Source of the DNA: Lichtheimia corymbifera B2541
Taxonomy: Eukaryota > Mucoromycota > Mucoromycetes > Mucorales > Lichtheimiaceae
Direction: 5' to 3'
Length of the DNA: 23,055 nt
Assembly (NCBI GenBank): GCA_000697475.1
Contig: JNEU01000821.1
Span: 1 to 23,055, forward strand
This document shows, in pieces, positions 11,283 through 22,254 of this stretch. Position 1 is the first letter of the stretch. Every line of letters starts with the position of its first letter. The notes under the pieces were generated by a model, which worked only from the letters and a program-made list of their open reading frames with translations, made no database searches and had not been told where the DNA came from. Made by a program: the position numbers and the translations under genes.

Positions 11283-12399
11283 ATGTCAGAAAAGTACAAA
11301 ACACTCAAGGTCAAAGAACTCCAAGGTATGTGTGTGTTTATTCATTTCCTCTTTCATTTCTACACGTGTTATCTAGCTTTGTATTCAATGCGTCTCATAA
11401 CATTGTTGTAACAGAGATCCTGCAAAAGAACGGTCTTCCTGTCTCTGGCAAAAAGGAAGAGCTCATCGATCGTCTGGTCAAGCATGATGAAAGCAAGGCT
11501 TTGGAGTCACTTGACGATCTCGCTGGTCTTGAGGAATTCGAGGAATCGAAGCTTGATCTAGAGTAAGCATTGTGGACGACGCATAATATGGGGAGACTAA
11601 TATCACCTTTAGTGCACTTGATCCAGACTTGAAGTCATTGAACGACAAGCCTGAGGTTGCCGAGAAGCCCAAAGAAGAACCCACAAAAGCCGAAGAGAAG
11701 GATGCTACTACTACTACTACTGCTGCTGCTGCTTCATCTACATCCAAAGCCGATGCTGCTACTGCTACATCCAATGATAAACCGGCCACTGAGCAATCGT
11801 CCACCACTGCAGCTACTACAGCTAATCCTACTACTACGACTACGACTGAGCAAGATGCCAAGGATGAACCTCCCAAAGAAGTTGTAAAGCCAGGTAGCAG
11901 CTTCAAGTACACGCCTATCACTTTTGGCAAGAAGCCCGCTGCTCCTGCTACGACTACCAGCACCAGTCCAAAACCTTTGCCTAAGGCAACTGCAGCAGCC
12001 GCATCAAAGAATGAGGATATTGAAAAGAAGATTGAACGTGCCAAACGCTTCGGTGTGCCATTGGATGAAAAAACCAAGCAGCAAATGCGTGCTGAGCGTT
12101 TTGGATCGGGTAAAAAGACTGCGACTACTACCACATCATCGGTAAGAGAGATATAAAAATGGCTGATCCAAGAGAGATGGAAACTGATATCGTATGTTAT
12201 GCCATACAGGGTATTGACCCAGAGGTGCTCAAGCGACGTGCTGAAAGATTTGGAATTCCCACCAAGGAAGCTGAAGAAGAAAAGAAGCGCAAGCGTGCAG
12301 AGCGTTTTGGTGTTCCCGTAAGTTTTATTTTGTGGCGTCATAAAGATGACAACACTTTTCTGATTATTTGTATATTAGGAGAAGAAGCAACGACGTTAA
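11283..12399 (+). CDS. THO1: Tho1/SARNP-like SAP-domain mRNP protein
   Basis: Five exons: 11283-11325, 11415-11562, 11613-12141, 12210-12317 and 12379-12399 (introns 50-89 bases) give 282 residues. An N-terminal SAP domain (about 5-38: TLKVKELQEILQKNGLPVSG, then KKEELIDRL) binds nucleic acid. It is followed by an acidic linker, a long Ala/Thr/Lys-rich low-complexity region encoded by ACT/GCT runs, and a basic C-terminal part with four copies of an RFG motif: RAKRFGVP, RAERFGSG, RRAERFGIP and KRAERFGVP. SAP plus RFG repeats is the layout of yeast Tho1, human SARNP/CIP29 and plant MOS11, nuclear proteins of co-transcriptional mRNP assembly and export that work with the TREX helicase Sub2/UAP56. 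The protein ends EKKQRR on a mini last exon of 21 bases. It is larger than yeast Tho1 mainly through the low-complexity linker. Confidence 0.93.
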
Positions 12400-13018
12400 T
12401 GCAACCTGTGCCTTACGCGCCATATTACACCTTCACCAATTTTATATTCTCTCTTGTTCGCCAATTGCAAATGCATACTACACATTCACCAACGTTATCG
12501 TTTTGAACAACCATGTCATTCTCAACGCCTCTTTTTTCCCCATCACATGAATTGAAATATACAACATGACGACTTGAAAACAGGAAAATGATCACAGCTC
12601 TTTTTTACTGCATTATGATAACGATGAATGGATGATGACAAGAACAACTATACACAGAGAGAAAGAGAAAAACAACAGAAAAGCAAAAAAAGTAACATGA
12701 AGTGCAAGATATACATATGTGGATGGGTCACGGCTATATGAAATAATGGATGGGTTTCCGCAGGTGATGGTGGTGACATATACATAGGGATGGAAGAAGA
12801 AAGAAGATTGTTTTGTACCAAGGATGCCAGAGACAAAAAAAAGGGGGGAGTTGGGAGGATATACAAACTTACAGGGCGAATCCAAATAAAAGCATAAGTA
12901 AAAACATTGTCGACCTAGGAGAAGAAAGAGTGCTGGGTATAATCAAGAAATGAATGTGTTGCCAGGAAAAGGGTATGGGTATGCGTGGTATCGTTGAGCA
13001 ACCATGTGAGCCAAATGT
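12400..13018. other. Convergent 3' intergenic region
   Basis: About 620 bases between the stop codons of the convergent Tho1-like and Ran1-like genes. It is AT-rich with purine-rich runs and should contain both 3' untranslated regions. No frame in it has a recognisable feature. Confidence 0.6.
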
Positions 13019-14181
13019 TTATACACTCAATGCCACCATGTCAGGTACGAGTGAATCCAATTGGTGATGATCCTGACATGTTGGGGTATCGACTGCTGCT
13101 ACTGCTGTTACTACTGATGATGATTGATGAGAGATCCATGATGATTGGGACCGACGTGGTGTAGCAGGTGGCGATGGTGGCAACAAATCACGTGCAAGAT
13201 CTTGTTGGATTTCGAGCCTCTCGACATGAGGCGTGCGGGTGAAGTGCTTGCATCGTTTAATGCGCTCATACAACTCATCAAGAGAAATACGACGCAATGG
13301 ATCAACACAAAAGACACGCTTGAGGATCTGGTTGAGTTCACGGGAAATGGGAAGGATTTGTAGTAAAAAGTCGGGATCACTCAAGTAGGCACAAAATGTC
13401 TCATCGGTCAACGACGCTTGTCTCCATGGGTTACGGCCGGTCGTTAGGTTGATCAATATCACCCCCAATGACCATACATCATTAGGTGCCGTTGCATAGC
13501 CGACACGATGCTTCTTTTTCCGAAGATCACCTTGGCATTCTATATAATGCAAAAATCTAATTATAAGTATCTTGACCCATACACACATAGTTTTTCCTTA
13601 CCTGGTGAAAAATAAAATGTACTGCCACAGCCATATTCGTTGGAAACAGCTTGAGTAGTAGCCAGACCAAAGTCAGCAAGCTTAACGCTTCTGCCTCGAT
13701 CAAATACAAGAATATTTTCAGGTTTGAGATCACGATGATATACGTTGTGGCGATGGCAGTGGCGAACAGCGTCAATAAGTTGCAAAAAGACATGTCGGAT
13801 AAGCTGATGGTTGCCAACGTAAAGGTCTCGTTCTGTAATGGCCGAGAATAAATCGCCTTCTGGACCATATTCCATAACCATATGCACCCAACCAGGCTCA
13901 CGCACCACTCGTTCGAGTCGAATAATATGTTGATCATTTGCCGTTGACGACAACCGTGCATGCAATCCAATCTCCGTGCGCTGAAATGCGCGTTGTCGAT
14001 CATCCAACTTGGCTTGTCGAAGAGACTTGATTGCATAAAGTTTTGGTGCCAATGTCTTGCTGTCAATTTGTTTTGCAAGATAGACTCGACCATAGGCACC
14101 TTCACCTAAGACATTCACAATTTCGTAATTGCTAATGCGTGTACCAAGAGGGAAGCAAGTATTTTGAGACGAATGAACCAT
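13019..14181 (-). CDS. Ser/Thr kinase, Ran1/Pat1-Sks1 family
   Basis: Two exons, 14181-13602 and 13539-13019, with one 62-base intron, give 366 residues. The kinase domain spans about 20-310: GEGAYGRVYLAK (26-37), Lys52 in AIKSL, Glu70, HRDLKPEN (149-156), DFGLATT (170-176), and the family-typical activation segment GCGSTFYFSPECQGD (184-198). NDVWSLGVILINLTTGRNPW, ILPISREL and the DPLRRISLDEL end also match fission yeast Ran1/Pat1 and budding yeast Sks1/Vhs1, which link nutrient state to meiosis or growth. The tail (about 315-366) is short, with SPPATPRR and a Ser/Val-rich end. I chose the ATG in ACCATGG context at 14181; the frame stays open upstream to an ATG at 14352, but that stretch is low-complexity (His/Ser/Pro) and looks like leader. 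All catalytic residues are present, so it should be active. Confidence 0.93.
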
Positions 14182-14203
14182 GGTAGTTATAATAGGAGGG
14201 CGG

Positions 14204-14223
14204 GTGAGTGAGTGAGTGAGTGA
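14204..14223. repeat. (GTGA)n microsatellite
   Basis: Five GTGA units directly upstream of the Ran1-like kinase start, on the coding strand a CACT run within the probable 5' leader. Confidence 0.85.
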
Positions 14224-16217
14224 TGAAGAAAAGAAAGGAACAATAAAAGGTACAGGTGGAGGTGATGATGGTGGTGATGAAGAATGGGTGATATTGAATG
14301 AAGATGGGAAGGAAGATTGAACAAAAACCGCTGTCTTTTTATAGATGCCCAAGCCAACAAAGACAGCACAGTAACAAGGGGTGGAAAAGATTGAGGAACT
14401 GCCTCTTTTGGCAGATCAAGGGTGTTGTCGCTTTTGGGGGACTATTTCACACAGCATGGAGGAAGGGGATTGATGATGAGAACGGATAATGCCTCGGGGG
14501 GTGGGTTCTTGCTACTACTACCAGGAGCACAAAAAGTCAAAGGGAAAAAAAGGTTGCTGATCAACGCCCAAACAAGCTAACCCTGCTGTTATCAGCGATG
14601 ATAGATTTGATATATACATGATATTAAATGTTACATGATCATCACTTTCAACTAAGGAGGATGGCGCGCCAGCCAACGCATTACATATCATCCACTGTGC
14701 CTGAAAGGAGAATGTGGTGCTGCTTTCACGCTATGTATAGTGCACATACAAGGCTCAGCAACACGCTCAGAATGGTGAACCATGGGATAAAAAGAATGGG
14801 TAAGGAGGTGGTGGAATACTTGCAGTTACCATAATCGTCACTGGTGGTCTGTGTCAAAAATCACCACTACCGTGCCCAATGCATATGCAGTGTTTAACTT
14901 ATTCGGGCTCTACCTTTTTCATCTTAGTGTGTTTCGACCGCAAAACAGGCACTTGAAACCGCACATTGAAACGTATTAGATAGATGTTCCCTTAGCATGG
15001 ATCCGAAATGTAGGATACAAGCGGTGGTGGCAAGCCGCTGCGGATGAATCACAATTGGAACCAAAGCACATCACAGACGCGCAGCAAATGGATGAAGGGA
15101 GAGGAACACGTTGATGCGTTATGGAAATCGGTCGAAAAGACTGATGCAGCTGTGTTGGTAATGCGCGTATCTTCAACGACACATACCGGCACCATTAGAG
15201 CGCGCGCGAAAAAAAAAGTAGGGAGAACAAGTTTTCTCTTCTCTCTTGTGGTTGGTATTGTCTACTTTTTTTACTTGCCCTGAAAAGCATATACAACCCC
15301 TTGATCCCCTGCTTGTTGTTGTTCTTTGGGTGTTGTGGTCTGTGATGGGCAAGTAATAATTGATCCCTTTTTAGCAAAAGCCTAGATGGCAATGGCATGG
15401 ATTTGGAAGCACACAGAGGTCAATCCTGACAAAAAAGACATTTACATGTAGCGAGTGAGGCTGCAGATCGATATTGGGTTCTTTTTTGGTTCGGTTAGTA
15501 TCACGCCCACATTGCTTTTTTAAACTCTTATCCCCTTCCTTCCACATTAACCGAATCTACCGCGCCCTCTGATTACAATAATTCTCCCTCATCTCATCAT
15601 ATCAGGTATTAGTACATCTCCAAGGGACTTTACAAAGGAGTGAGGAGCCAATATAGTAGTGTGTGAACCGGACGTGCCCAGCCCTTTTGGTTTGATTGCA
15701 TTCTTGGTGGAAACAAATAGCTACAAGGCGGAGTGGAAAACATGTCTTGAAACAATGCCAGAAGCTCGGTCATCAATGTGTCCATGCGTATAGAAAGAGG
15801 ACAAGCAAAAAAGCACAGAGCACATGTACGGATATGGCATCGGCACAAGGCCTTAATTTGGCAGCTTGTCGCATGTCCATTCCACATTATACACAAACCA
15901 TTGACAGTATTTGGATGCATCTATTGTAGTAGCAGTAGCGCTGGTGGTGATGATGCCAACTATGGCAGACAATGTTTATATGTATGCTCTATTATTGTTG
16001 CCATCGTTTGATGGTGTTTAAACGATGATCATTGTTGCTAGGTGTGACACTTTATGCAAACTGTAAAGTCAATTCTCGATCGCAACTCGATGTTGGAGCA
16101 CGAATATGTACCCACCTTGAATGTTATTTTCCAAGCAACGCCAAAGGATCAGCATAGTGCATCCAATAGTCAAAGTGGAGGATGTACATGCTTGTGACAC
16201 AATAACATAGCATACGA

Positions 16218-16237
16218 CAACAACAACAACAACAACA
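16218..16237. repeat. (CAA)n microsatellite
   Basis: Six to seven CAA units in the gene-poor stretch; nothing else around it suggests function. Confidence 0.85.
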
Positions 16238-17707
16238 TTAGACCCTTGCTGTTCATTTGTTCCAAATGAGGGCGTATCCGAAAAGGGCGCGCCCAACGCA
16301 AAGGTACGATAGGCATAACAAATAGCATGCTTCTCCCTTCACATTGCTGTTTTTGTATTACCAATAACCTAAAAGTTGTTTATCACTTGCCCTGAAGTCA
16401 AAGAGGGTTGCAGAATGGTTGTGTCACCTCGTGCGTTGGGGTAAGCAGTAAAGGGGAAGACAACGGTAAAACACTATTATACACCACCACACAACAACCA
16501 GCGTATATGATACGTTGTGACCTTTGATCGCGATTACGCATAGATACAACACAGCCGGATAAATTGATTGTTTCAGCCACATGTGCGCGTACCATTATGC
16601 AAAATGAGATGCTGTTTTACGCATGCGTGTCTTGATCCTAGTGCATTTGCATGATGGGACTGCATGTAATAATGATAACAGCAGCCTGTCCGTTCATGAA
16701 GGTGACAAGTGGCCATCCGCGGGTGGAATTGTAATGTGCATAATGATGTTAGATGTATCATTTTGCAGCACACGGTTTACCGATATAGAGTGGGCGCCGC
16801 GGAAAAGGGGGTATTAGTTGCAAAGGGGGGGATGGGAGATGATGTGCACAATCGAATATGAGAGAAAAAGTAGCAGTAAGAAATGGATTCCAAGAATGCT
16901 TGATTCATCTTCTCCTTTGGCGGAACAGACATCATCATCGGAAAGGAGACTCATCAAAGGGGGAAAAGGGAGGGGGGGTTATTGCGCGCGATATGAGATG
17001 CTTGGATGCTGTGTGTGGGGTTCGTGCGCACAACGGAGATTGCTTTGACTTGTCTTTTCGCATAAATTTCCCATGTGCCTTAATTGCGTGCTGCCGTCTC
17101 TTTGTTTCCCCTTCAGTTACCAAGCTTTGCTCATGGTTGTTGCTACTGCAGATATCCCCCGTGAGAAGTTTCACATATATGCTCATATCAACATTGCCCT
17201 GTCATCTGTAAACCCCCATATATCACAAATGTCATTAATCCCATGGCTCATCATGCAGCACCTAAGAAAACGATGGAAGACCTTGGTCATTGATCCCTTT
17301 TTTACTCCATGTTCACGAAGTCTTTGTTGCTGCTTAGGCTATTAACCGCGCCAGCATTATCAACATTTAATATAGGAGCTGTCTAGCGATTTAAAGAGGT
17401 TCATTGTGTCCCAAAATGCTAATTGTGTATGATAAAGAAACAACAAACAACTTTATTAATCTATCTATGTTGATGAAGACGGCTCTCGATAGTCCTCTAA
17501 ATCTCTTTACGTAGTAAATCAATATCCTTGAACGAGTCAATAACCATGGGAAACAGTGAGATGCTGGTTTGGCACTGATTTTCCTTCTCCGACAACAAAT
17601 AACAATGGGTGTAAGTTCTTTGGATACTTGAAGAGAGCGAATAATGAGGATGGATGACGGTGATCAAGAGGAAAAGGGTATACTGCAACAAGTCGTTGGT
17701 ATGTATC

Positions 17708-18804
17708 CGTTACAAGTTGTGGACATCCTGGATTGAGAAATCGGGGTTGCCGGAAATAAACTTGGGCATTTCACCAGAGAAAAGCATATGGATGTTGTCA
17801 ATCACGTTGAATCCATGGTGAGGTGTAGGTAGAACACAGTAGTCGTCATGGATTGTTCACCTATCGCGCTGCCGTAATATTTAAATCCTATTTCCCCATT
17901 CAATCCAGAAACCACACCAAGTGATCCACATTTTGAACATATAAGCTGATATAAGATGCCCTTTTAAGAAATTATGCTGAATCCAATCTTCATTTAATGA
18001 GGTGTCGAAGAATAGTACATAGTAGTGTGGATGTTTATCAAGTAAATGTGATAAAGGAACAGTATTGAAAACGAGTAAGGAACGGGTGAATCACATAGAG
18101 CCAATAGAGTTGGTTGCTGCCGTTATAGTCATCCTTCGTTCATGATTATAAAATAGCTGCTGCGTGCATTATCTCGAGTATCCAATATCATCCAGGGGTG
18201 TACAACACTTTTGATCAAAGATATAAGCCGTCTCGTCAATGGCCATCCCAATCCATCCTTATCCTCAGTGGTGCCCACGTGATATGATCCATCGTTGCTA
18301 CTGACGAGGCAACAAGTAACCAACCAGGGTTCCTTCCTCATTGCTGCACTTGATTGAACCCATCCATCCATCCATAGCCATTGCAATTCCAATTTTGGTC
18401 GAAAAGAGTCATGTGATAGCTGCTGATATACTTCCTTTTCCATCCGGCTGTTGCTCAATCACTTGCTTGATCATTGCCGAAGGCAGCTCAACCAGGTGAG
18501 GATTGCTAGTATAGCGGCGCATTTGATAGCTGATATGGCATATTCGTAGGAAGTCGTGTGCATTAAACCAAGTCGCTGCACATAATAAGCTACTTCGATA
18601 AAATGACTATCGGCTGTTCACATAAGAAAAGGCTGCAAGGCATGCTGCTGCAAGTAACTTGAGACAATGGAGTAAAGTCCTTGCTATAACAACAGCTGCT
18701 ATGTTGGGTTGTGGCCGTGGAGTGTGCAAGAGCGTGTGTTGTAGTAGAGTGACAAGGCTATGAACGCTGTTCGAGACAATGCAGTAGAGGTATGCTAATA
18801 GCAA
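17708..18804 (-). pseudogene. Decayed coding region of unknown family
   Basis: Reading the minus strand from 18804 towards 17708, protein-like text runs on but jumps frame repeatedly. A segment ending FSYVNSR meets TAG near 18607 and continues in the same frame as SFYRSSLLCAATWF... to about 18440. It then shifts frame to QQLSHDSFRPKLELQWLWMD... and on to ILDTRDNARSSYF (about 18150), and shifts again to TITAATNSIGSM, TGA, FTRSLLVFNTVPLSHLLDKH and YYVLFFDTSLNEDWIQ. A further frame carries LICSKCGSLGVVSG (one CxxC pair) and IGFKYYG, and a last one carries PHHGFNVIDNIHMLFSGEMP and ends QDVHNL followed by TAA at 17708. At least two of the jumps have no GT..AG pair that could explain them as introns. 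I do not recognise the family. The 5' end is uncertain and may lie in the duplicated segment beyond 18657. Confidence 0.6.
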
Positions 18805-18885
18805 CTGCTGGAATGAATGCTGTTACGATTGGTTGTGGTAGAGGAGTGTGCAAGAGAACGTGCAGTGTCAAGGAACGTGGGTGTT
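18657..18885. repeat. Imperfect tandem duplication (unit about 112-124 bases)
   Basis: Two adjacent copies. GAGACAATGGAGTA (18661) is repeated as GAGACAATGCAGTA (18773), and GGAGTGTGCAAGAG (18719) is repeated at 18843; the second copy carries about 12 extra bases in the middle. On the minus strand the copies read as similar peptides, LLHTPRPQPN...LLHCLK and LLHTPLPQPI...LLHCLE, so the duplication may have arisen inside the coding region now decayed next to it. Confidence 0.8.
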
Positions 18886-19109
18886 GTAAATGGGGTGTAC
18901 ATGCCATGGACTTGCCCATTTAGTCAAAGACAATCGGATCAAAGCAACTGTAGGATTGACATGGTGGGTTGAAGCAGGACAATCGTTCGCAGGTTGTAGT
19001 TGTAGTTGAATGGGGCAACAGTTGAGAATGGGAGAAGAGGCAAAGAACCAGGGAGTGGAAGAGCTGGAAATTAAAAGTTGGTTGAGCTGTCAGGCATATT
19101 CATGCACAC

Positions 19110-19770
19110 GGTAAATTGATCCATGACTTTGGGATTGCCCATTTCGACTTCAAACTTTCACACATTGTGCTTCTGGACATGCTGAACAACTTTGTCTTAA
19201 TAAAGAACCCACACTTCATTTGAAAATTTTGAATGGGAAGGTGTAATGTAGGGTTTACTATAAGCGGTCGGAGATGGGGTACGCGCCGGATTTATAATTT
19301 ATCGATTTAGTATGTATTATCTTGGGATTGCCCACTTTGAACTTGAAACTTAGTATGAAGGTTCTCTGAGTCATGCTGATCAACTCCATTCATTTAAAAA
19401 CCGTATGCTTCATTATGATGATACAATGAATCGGGCGATCCAAATTTAAGGGAGACGATGGACGGACGGAACGCAAGTAGGGTGCATAGTGCACACCCCC
19501 GCCATTACCCACCTCCATCGTCAAACTTGGTCAGGACGGTGGGCTTCGACATGCTGATCAACTCCATTCAAATAAAAACGACATGCTTCATTGTGAGAAA
19601 TAAAATGGGAGCGCCGGACGATGAATGGATGGGAATATATATATTGTGGACGGCCCAGAAACTTGAGATTGCCTCTCTCGAACCTGAAACTTTCACACAA
19701 GGTGCTTTTAATCATGCTGATCAATGTTGTCTTAATAAAGAACCTACACTTCATTTGAAAATCTAATCAT
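19110..19770. repeat. Degenerate tandem repeat array (about 180-base units)
   Basis: At least three related units. The 34 bases at 19194-19227, beginning GTCTTAATAAAGAACC and ending TTCATTTGAAAAT, recur at 19729-19762 with one mismatch. CATGCTGATCAACTCCATTCA at 19372 recurs at 19550. The unit start, TTGGGATTGCCCA, occurs near 19130 and 19322, and in altered form (TTGAGATTGCC) near 19662. AAACTTTCACACA is shared by the first and last units. A weaker fourth copy may lie near 18903 (GGACTTGCCCATTTAGTCAAAG). Confidence 0.8.
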
Positions 19771-20217
19771 TACTCCATCATAGGTAGTATTAAGCCATTC
19801 AACAGATCAACGTATACTAGCGAAGCGAGCAACCTGGGCGGCTATACTTGCTTTTTTTAGCAGTTAGATGGTTTTGCTGCGCAACAAGTGACACGTCAAT
19901 CTTCACAGAAACTAAACATTCTAGTTTGTCCAAATGAAGCATTTCTCCGGCAAAAGGGAGAAAGATTGATTATGTTAGCAAACAGGTGCACAGATACCGA
20001 CATGACATGCTGCGGAGAGATTACCATTTGTGGAATGACAGGTGCATCTTGGTGTGGGCGATGGGGTGAAACAGAGCGTCTCTTAGCACCAACTCTAAAT
20101 TGTTCCTCTTCCGACTTTCTGTTTAGTTCGATGATAAGACCAGCGATGACGACAATTAAGCGGGAGAAGCGGGATGGGCATGATGCACTGCGGAGAATGC
20201 GGAAAGCAAATACCAGA

Positions 20218-20223
20218 TATAAA
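20218..20223 (+). promoter_or_regulatory. TATA box of the aldo/keto reductase gene
   Basis: TATAAA in the context GATATAAAGC lies 66 bases before the ATG at 20289, followed by a pyrimidine-rich leader (about 20238-20275), the layout of a strongly expressed fungal gene. Confidence 0.7.
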
Positions 20224-20288
20224 GCGTGTTGAGGTCGACCTTGTCCTTTTTTCCCATCGTCTTTTCCGCTCACATTCTATACCGAACA

Positions 20289-21468
20289 ATGGCCTCGCAA
20301 GATTATATCACTTTGGATCGCACCAATGACAAGATGCCTCTCGTTGGCGTAAGTGGTTATCATCAGCTCTCTCAATTCATGAACTGCAACTAAATAAGGG
20401 TTTACAACACAGTTCGGCTGTTGGAAGATCGAACCCTCTACCTGCGCTGATACCATCTATCAAGCCATCAAGACCGGCTACCGTATGATTGACAGTGCTC
20501 AAATCTATGGCAACGAAGTTGAAGTTGGTCAAGGTATCAAGCGTGCTATTGATGAAGGAATCGTCAAGCGCGAAGATCTTTTCTGTAAGTTACTGGAAAT
20601 TGAGGAAGGAAGATGAAGCCAAAAAGTATATGCTGATATTAAATAACGCGTGTTTTAGTTGTCACCAAGCTCTGGAACACTTACCATGGCAAGAGCAATG
20701 TTCGCCCTGCTGTTGAGCGTCAACTTAAGGATCTCGGCTTGACCTACTTCGATTTGTATTTGATCCATTTCCCTGTTCCTTGTGAGTTTACTCCCATCGC
20801 TGAAGCTTATCCCCCACCTGGTTGGATCAAGCCTGGTAAGGAGAAGTTTGAGTATGAGCGCTCTCCCATCCAAGACACCTGGCGTGAGCTTGAAAAGCTT
20901 GTTGATGATGGTCTTGCTCGTAACATTGGTATCTCCAACTTCAACGTTCAAACCATCTTGGACATGTTGACCTATTGCCGCATCAAGCCTTCTGTTCTTC
21001 AGAGTAAGTGATACATTTTGGAGTGGGAAAACATTGTAAGCTGATTCAATGTTTCACTGTACAATAGTTGAGCATCACCCTTACCTCCAACAATCTCGTC
21101 TTGTTGACTGGGTTAAGAAGCAAGGTATCCACATCATGGCTTACTCTTCGTTTGGCCCTATCTCTTACAACGAGATGACTGCCACTGGCAAGAACACTCC
21201 TACCTTGTTCGATAACGAAACCATCAAGTCTATTGCTGCCAAGCACGACAAGACCCCTGGTCAAGTGTTGCTTCGTTGGTCTACTCAGCGTGACATTGTT
21301 GTCATTCCCAAGTCTCTTAACGCTGGTCGTATGGCTGCTAACCTTGGTGTCTTTGGCTGGTCGCTTGATGAGGAGGATCTCAAGGCTATCGGTGCTCTTA
21401 ATGCTGGTCTCCGCTTCAATGACACCATGGAGCCTGCCTATGGTATCGATTTGCCCATCTTTGATTAA
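20289..21468 (+). CDS. XYL1: Aldo/keto reductase, D-xylose reductase type
   Basis: Four exons: 20289-20348, 20413-20584, 20659-21003 and 21068-21468 (introns 64, 74 and 64 bases) give 325 residues, the usual length of yeast xylose reductases (AKR2B). These reduce D-xylose and other aldoses to polyols with NAD(P)H in the cytosol. The catalytic tetrad is complete: Asp47, Tyr52, Lys81 and His114 (LYLIHFP). Other family marks are GISNFN (168-173), [11 protein letters not shown] (191-201), AYSSFGP (217-223), the cofactor loop IPKSLNAGR (272-280) and the C-terminal GLRFND (306-311). Xylose reductases usually have IPKS-N; here position 276 is Leu and Asn is at 277, which could alter NADP/NAD preference. 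The coding sequence favours C-ending codons more than its neighbours, suggesting high expression. The sugar transporter in the same window could supply substrate, but the two genes are far apart. Confidence 0.95.
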
Positions 21469-21554
21469 ATAGCCCAGTTACACAGCCCTCCACCATACAT
21501 GCCGTACCAGGCATGTATACTCAAAAGTCTTCACAAATGACATGTAAATAATAG

Positions 21555-21568
21555 ATAAATAAATAAAT
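21555..21568 (+). terminator. Polyadenylation signal run of the reductase gene
   Basis: Overlapping AATAAA hexamers (21558-21563 and 21562-21567) in an (ATAA)n run about 90 bases after the stop codon, a sensible place for 3' end formation. Confidence 0.55.
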
Positions 21569-22254
21569 CATAGTTACGACATGAATTTGATTGTACAAAG
21601 GAATGATGACAACCACTAATTTGATGGGATCAACTGAGGTTGTCAGATATCATCTATGTGTAACAAACAGCATTTCACCCACAATTCTTGTTGACATGAC
21701 CAAAAGCGTAGCAGAGATACCACGCCCTTGACAGGTTGCTACACAAATGGATGATAATGATTACCTTTAGGAAGGTACGCAAGTAAACACACCCAATAAT
21801 GAAAGTGTGTCAAGGTAGGTGGATGGCAATAATGGTTCCTTATCACATTTGGATGTACGAGAAGGTTGAGCTGCATAAACCAATCTGTATACGTAAATGC
21901 AATAAGCAATTCAATATACTCTCGTCATGAAACCCAATGCAGGGATCACTTTACTTTTTCTCTCAAGATCACCCCATATTGTATCACAAAAGCCATATAC
22001 TCTTCTTCATGACCGATAACCGAACCACCTTTATTATTCCATCTTCGAAGCTATATTACGTACATCCACAAGCTACTAGCAAAGTCCAACAAGTGCGTAA
22101 TAAAAACTGAGCAATGCTTTATTTCATCCAGCTATCTTGCTATCTTGCTGCCTTGCCACCATCGGCGTCTTGGTCATCCGTCATCCGACATCATCCATGC
22201 TCGTCATCGTACTCGTCACCCAATGTCATGCCAACGCACACCAGTAGAAAAGAA

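Larger units (their letters stand above)
14182..17707. other. Long gene-poor stretch
   Basis: About 3.5 kb in which I can support no gene on either strand. The beginning is the leader and promoter of the Ran1-like kinase, with a (GTGA)n tract at 14204-14223. A (CAA)n tract lies at 16218-16237. Open frames of 60-117 codons occur on both strands (for example 15630-15920 minus, 16858-17211 plus), but none has a motif, a spliced extension or a biased composition that I would trust. Short G-rich runs (16800-16830, 16960-16980) and CpG-rich spots (15199-15208, 16984-16990) stand out from the AT-rich background. Confidence 0.55.
18805..20288. other. Repeat-bearing intergenic region and XR promoter
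   Basis: This holds part of the tandem duplication, the degenerate repeat array (19110-19770) and, from about 19800, the promoter and leader of the aldo/keto reductase. Overlapping open frames at 19888-20232 (plus) and 19896-20273 (minus) run through the reductase promoter and are not supported as genes. Confidence 0.6.

Noticed and set aside
11478..12341. 287-codon open frame on the minus strand
   Set aside because: It is antisense to the Tho1-like exons and introns; its Val/Ala-rich product mirrors the ACT/GCT triplet runs of the real gene.
14182..14352. N-terminal extension of the Ran1-like kinase from an ATG at 14352
   Set aside because: The extension is low-complexity Ser/Pro/His encoded by simple repeats; the ATG at 14181 has better context and fits the family start.
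15630..15929. Overlapping frames of 96 (minus) and 77 (plus) codons with several cysteines
   Set aside because: Cysteine spacing fits no zinc-finger pattern and neither frame extends by splicing.
14663..16293. Two GGCGCGCC sites followed by CAACGCA (14663 and 16286)
   Set aside because: The shared stretch is too short, and the rest of the flanks do not match.
19896..20273. 125-codon minus frame opposite a 114-codon plus frame
   Set aside because: Both cross the reductase promoter and TATA box and have no motif or spliced extension.
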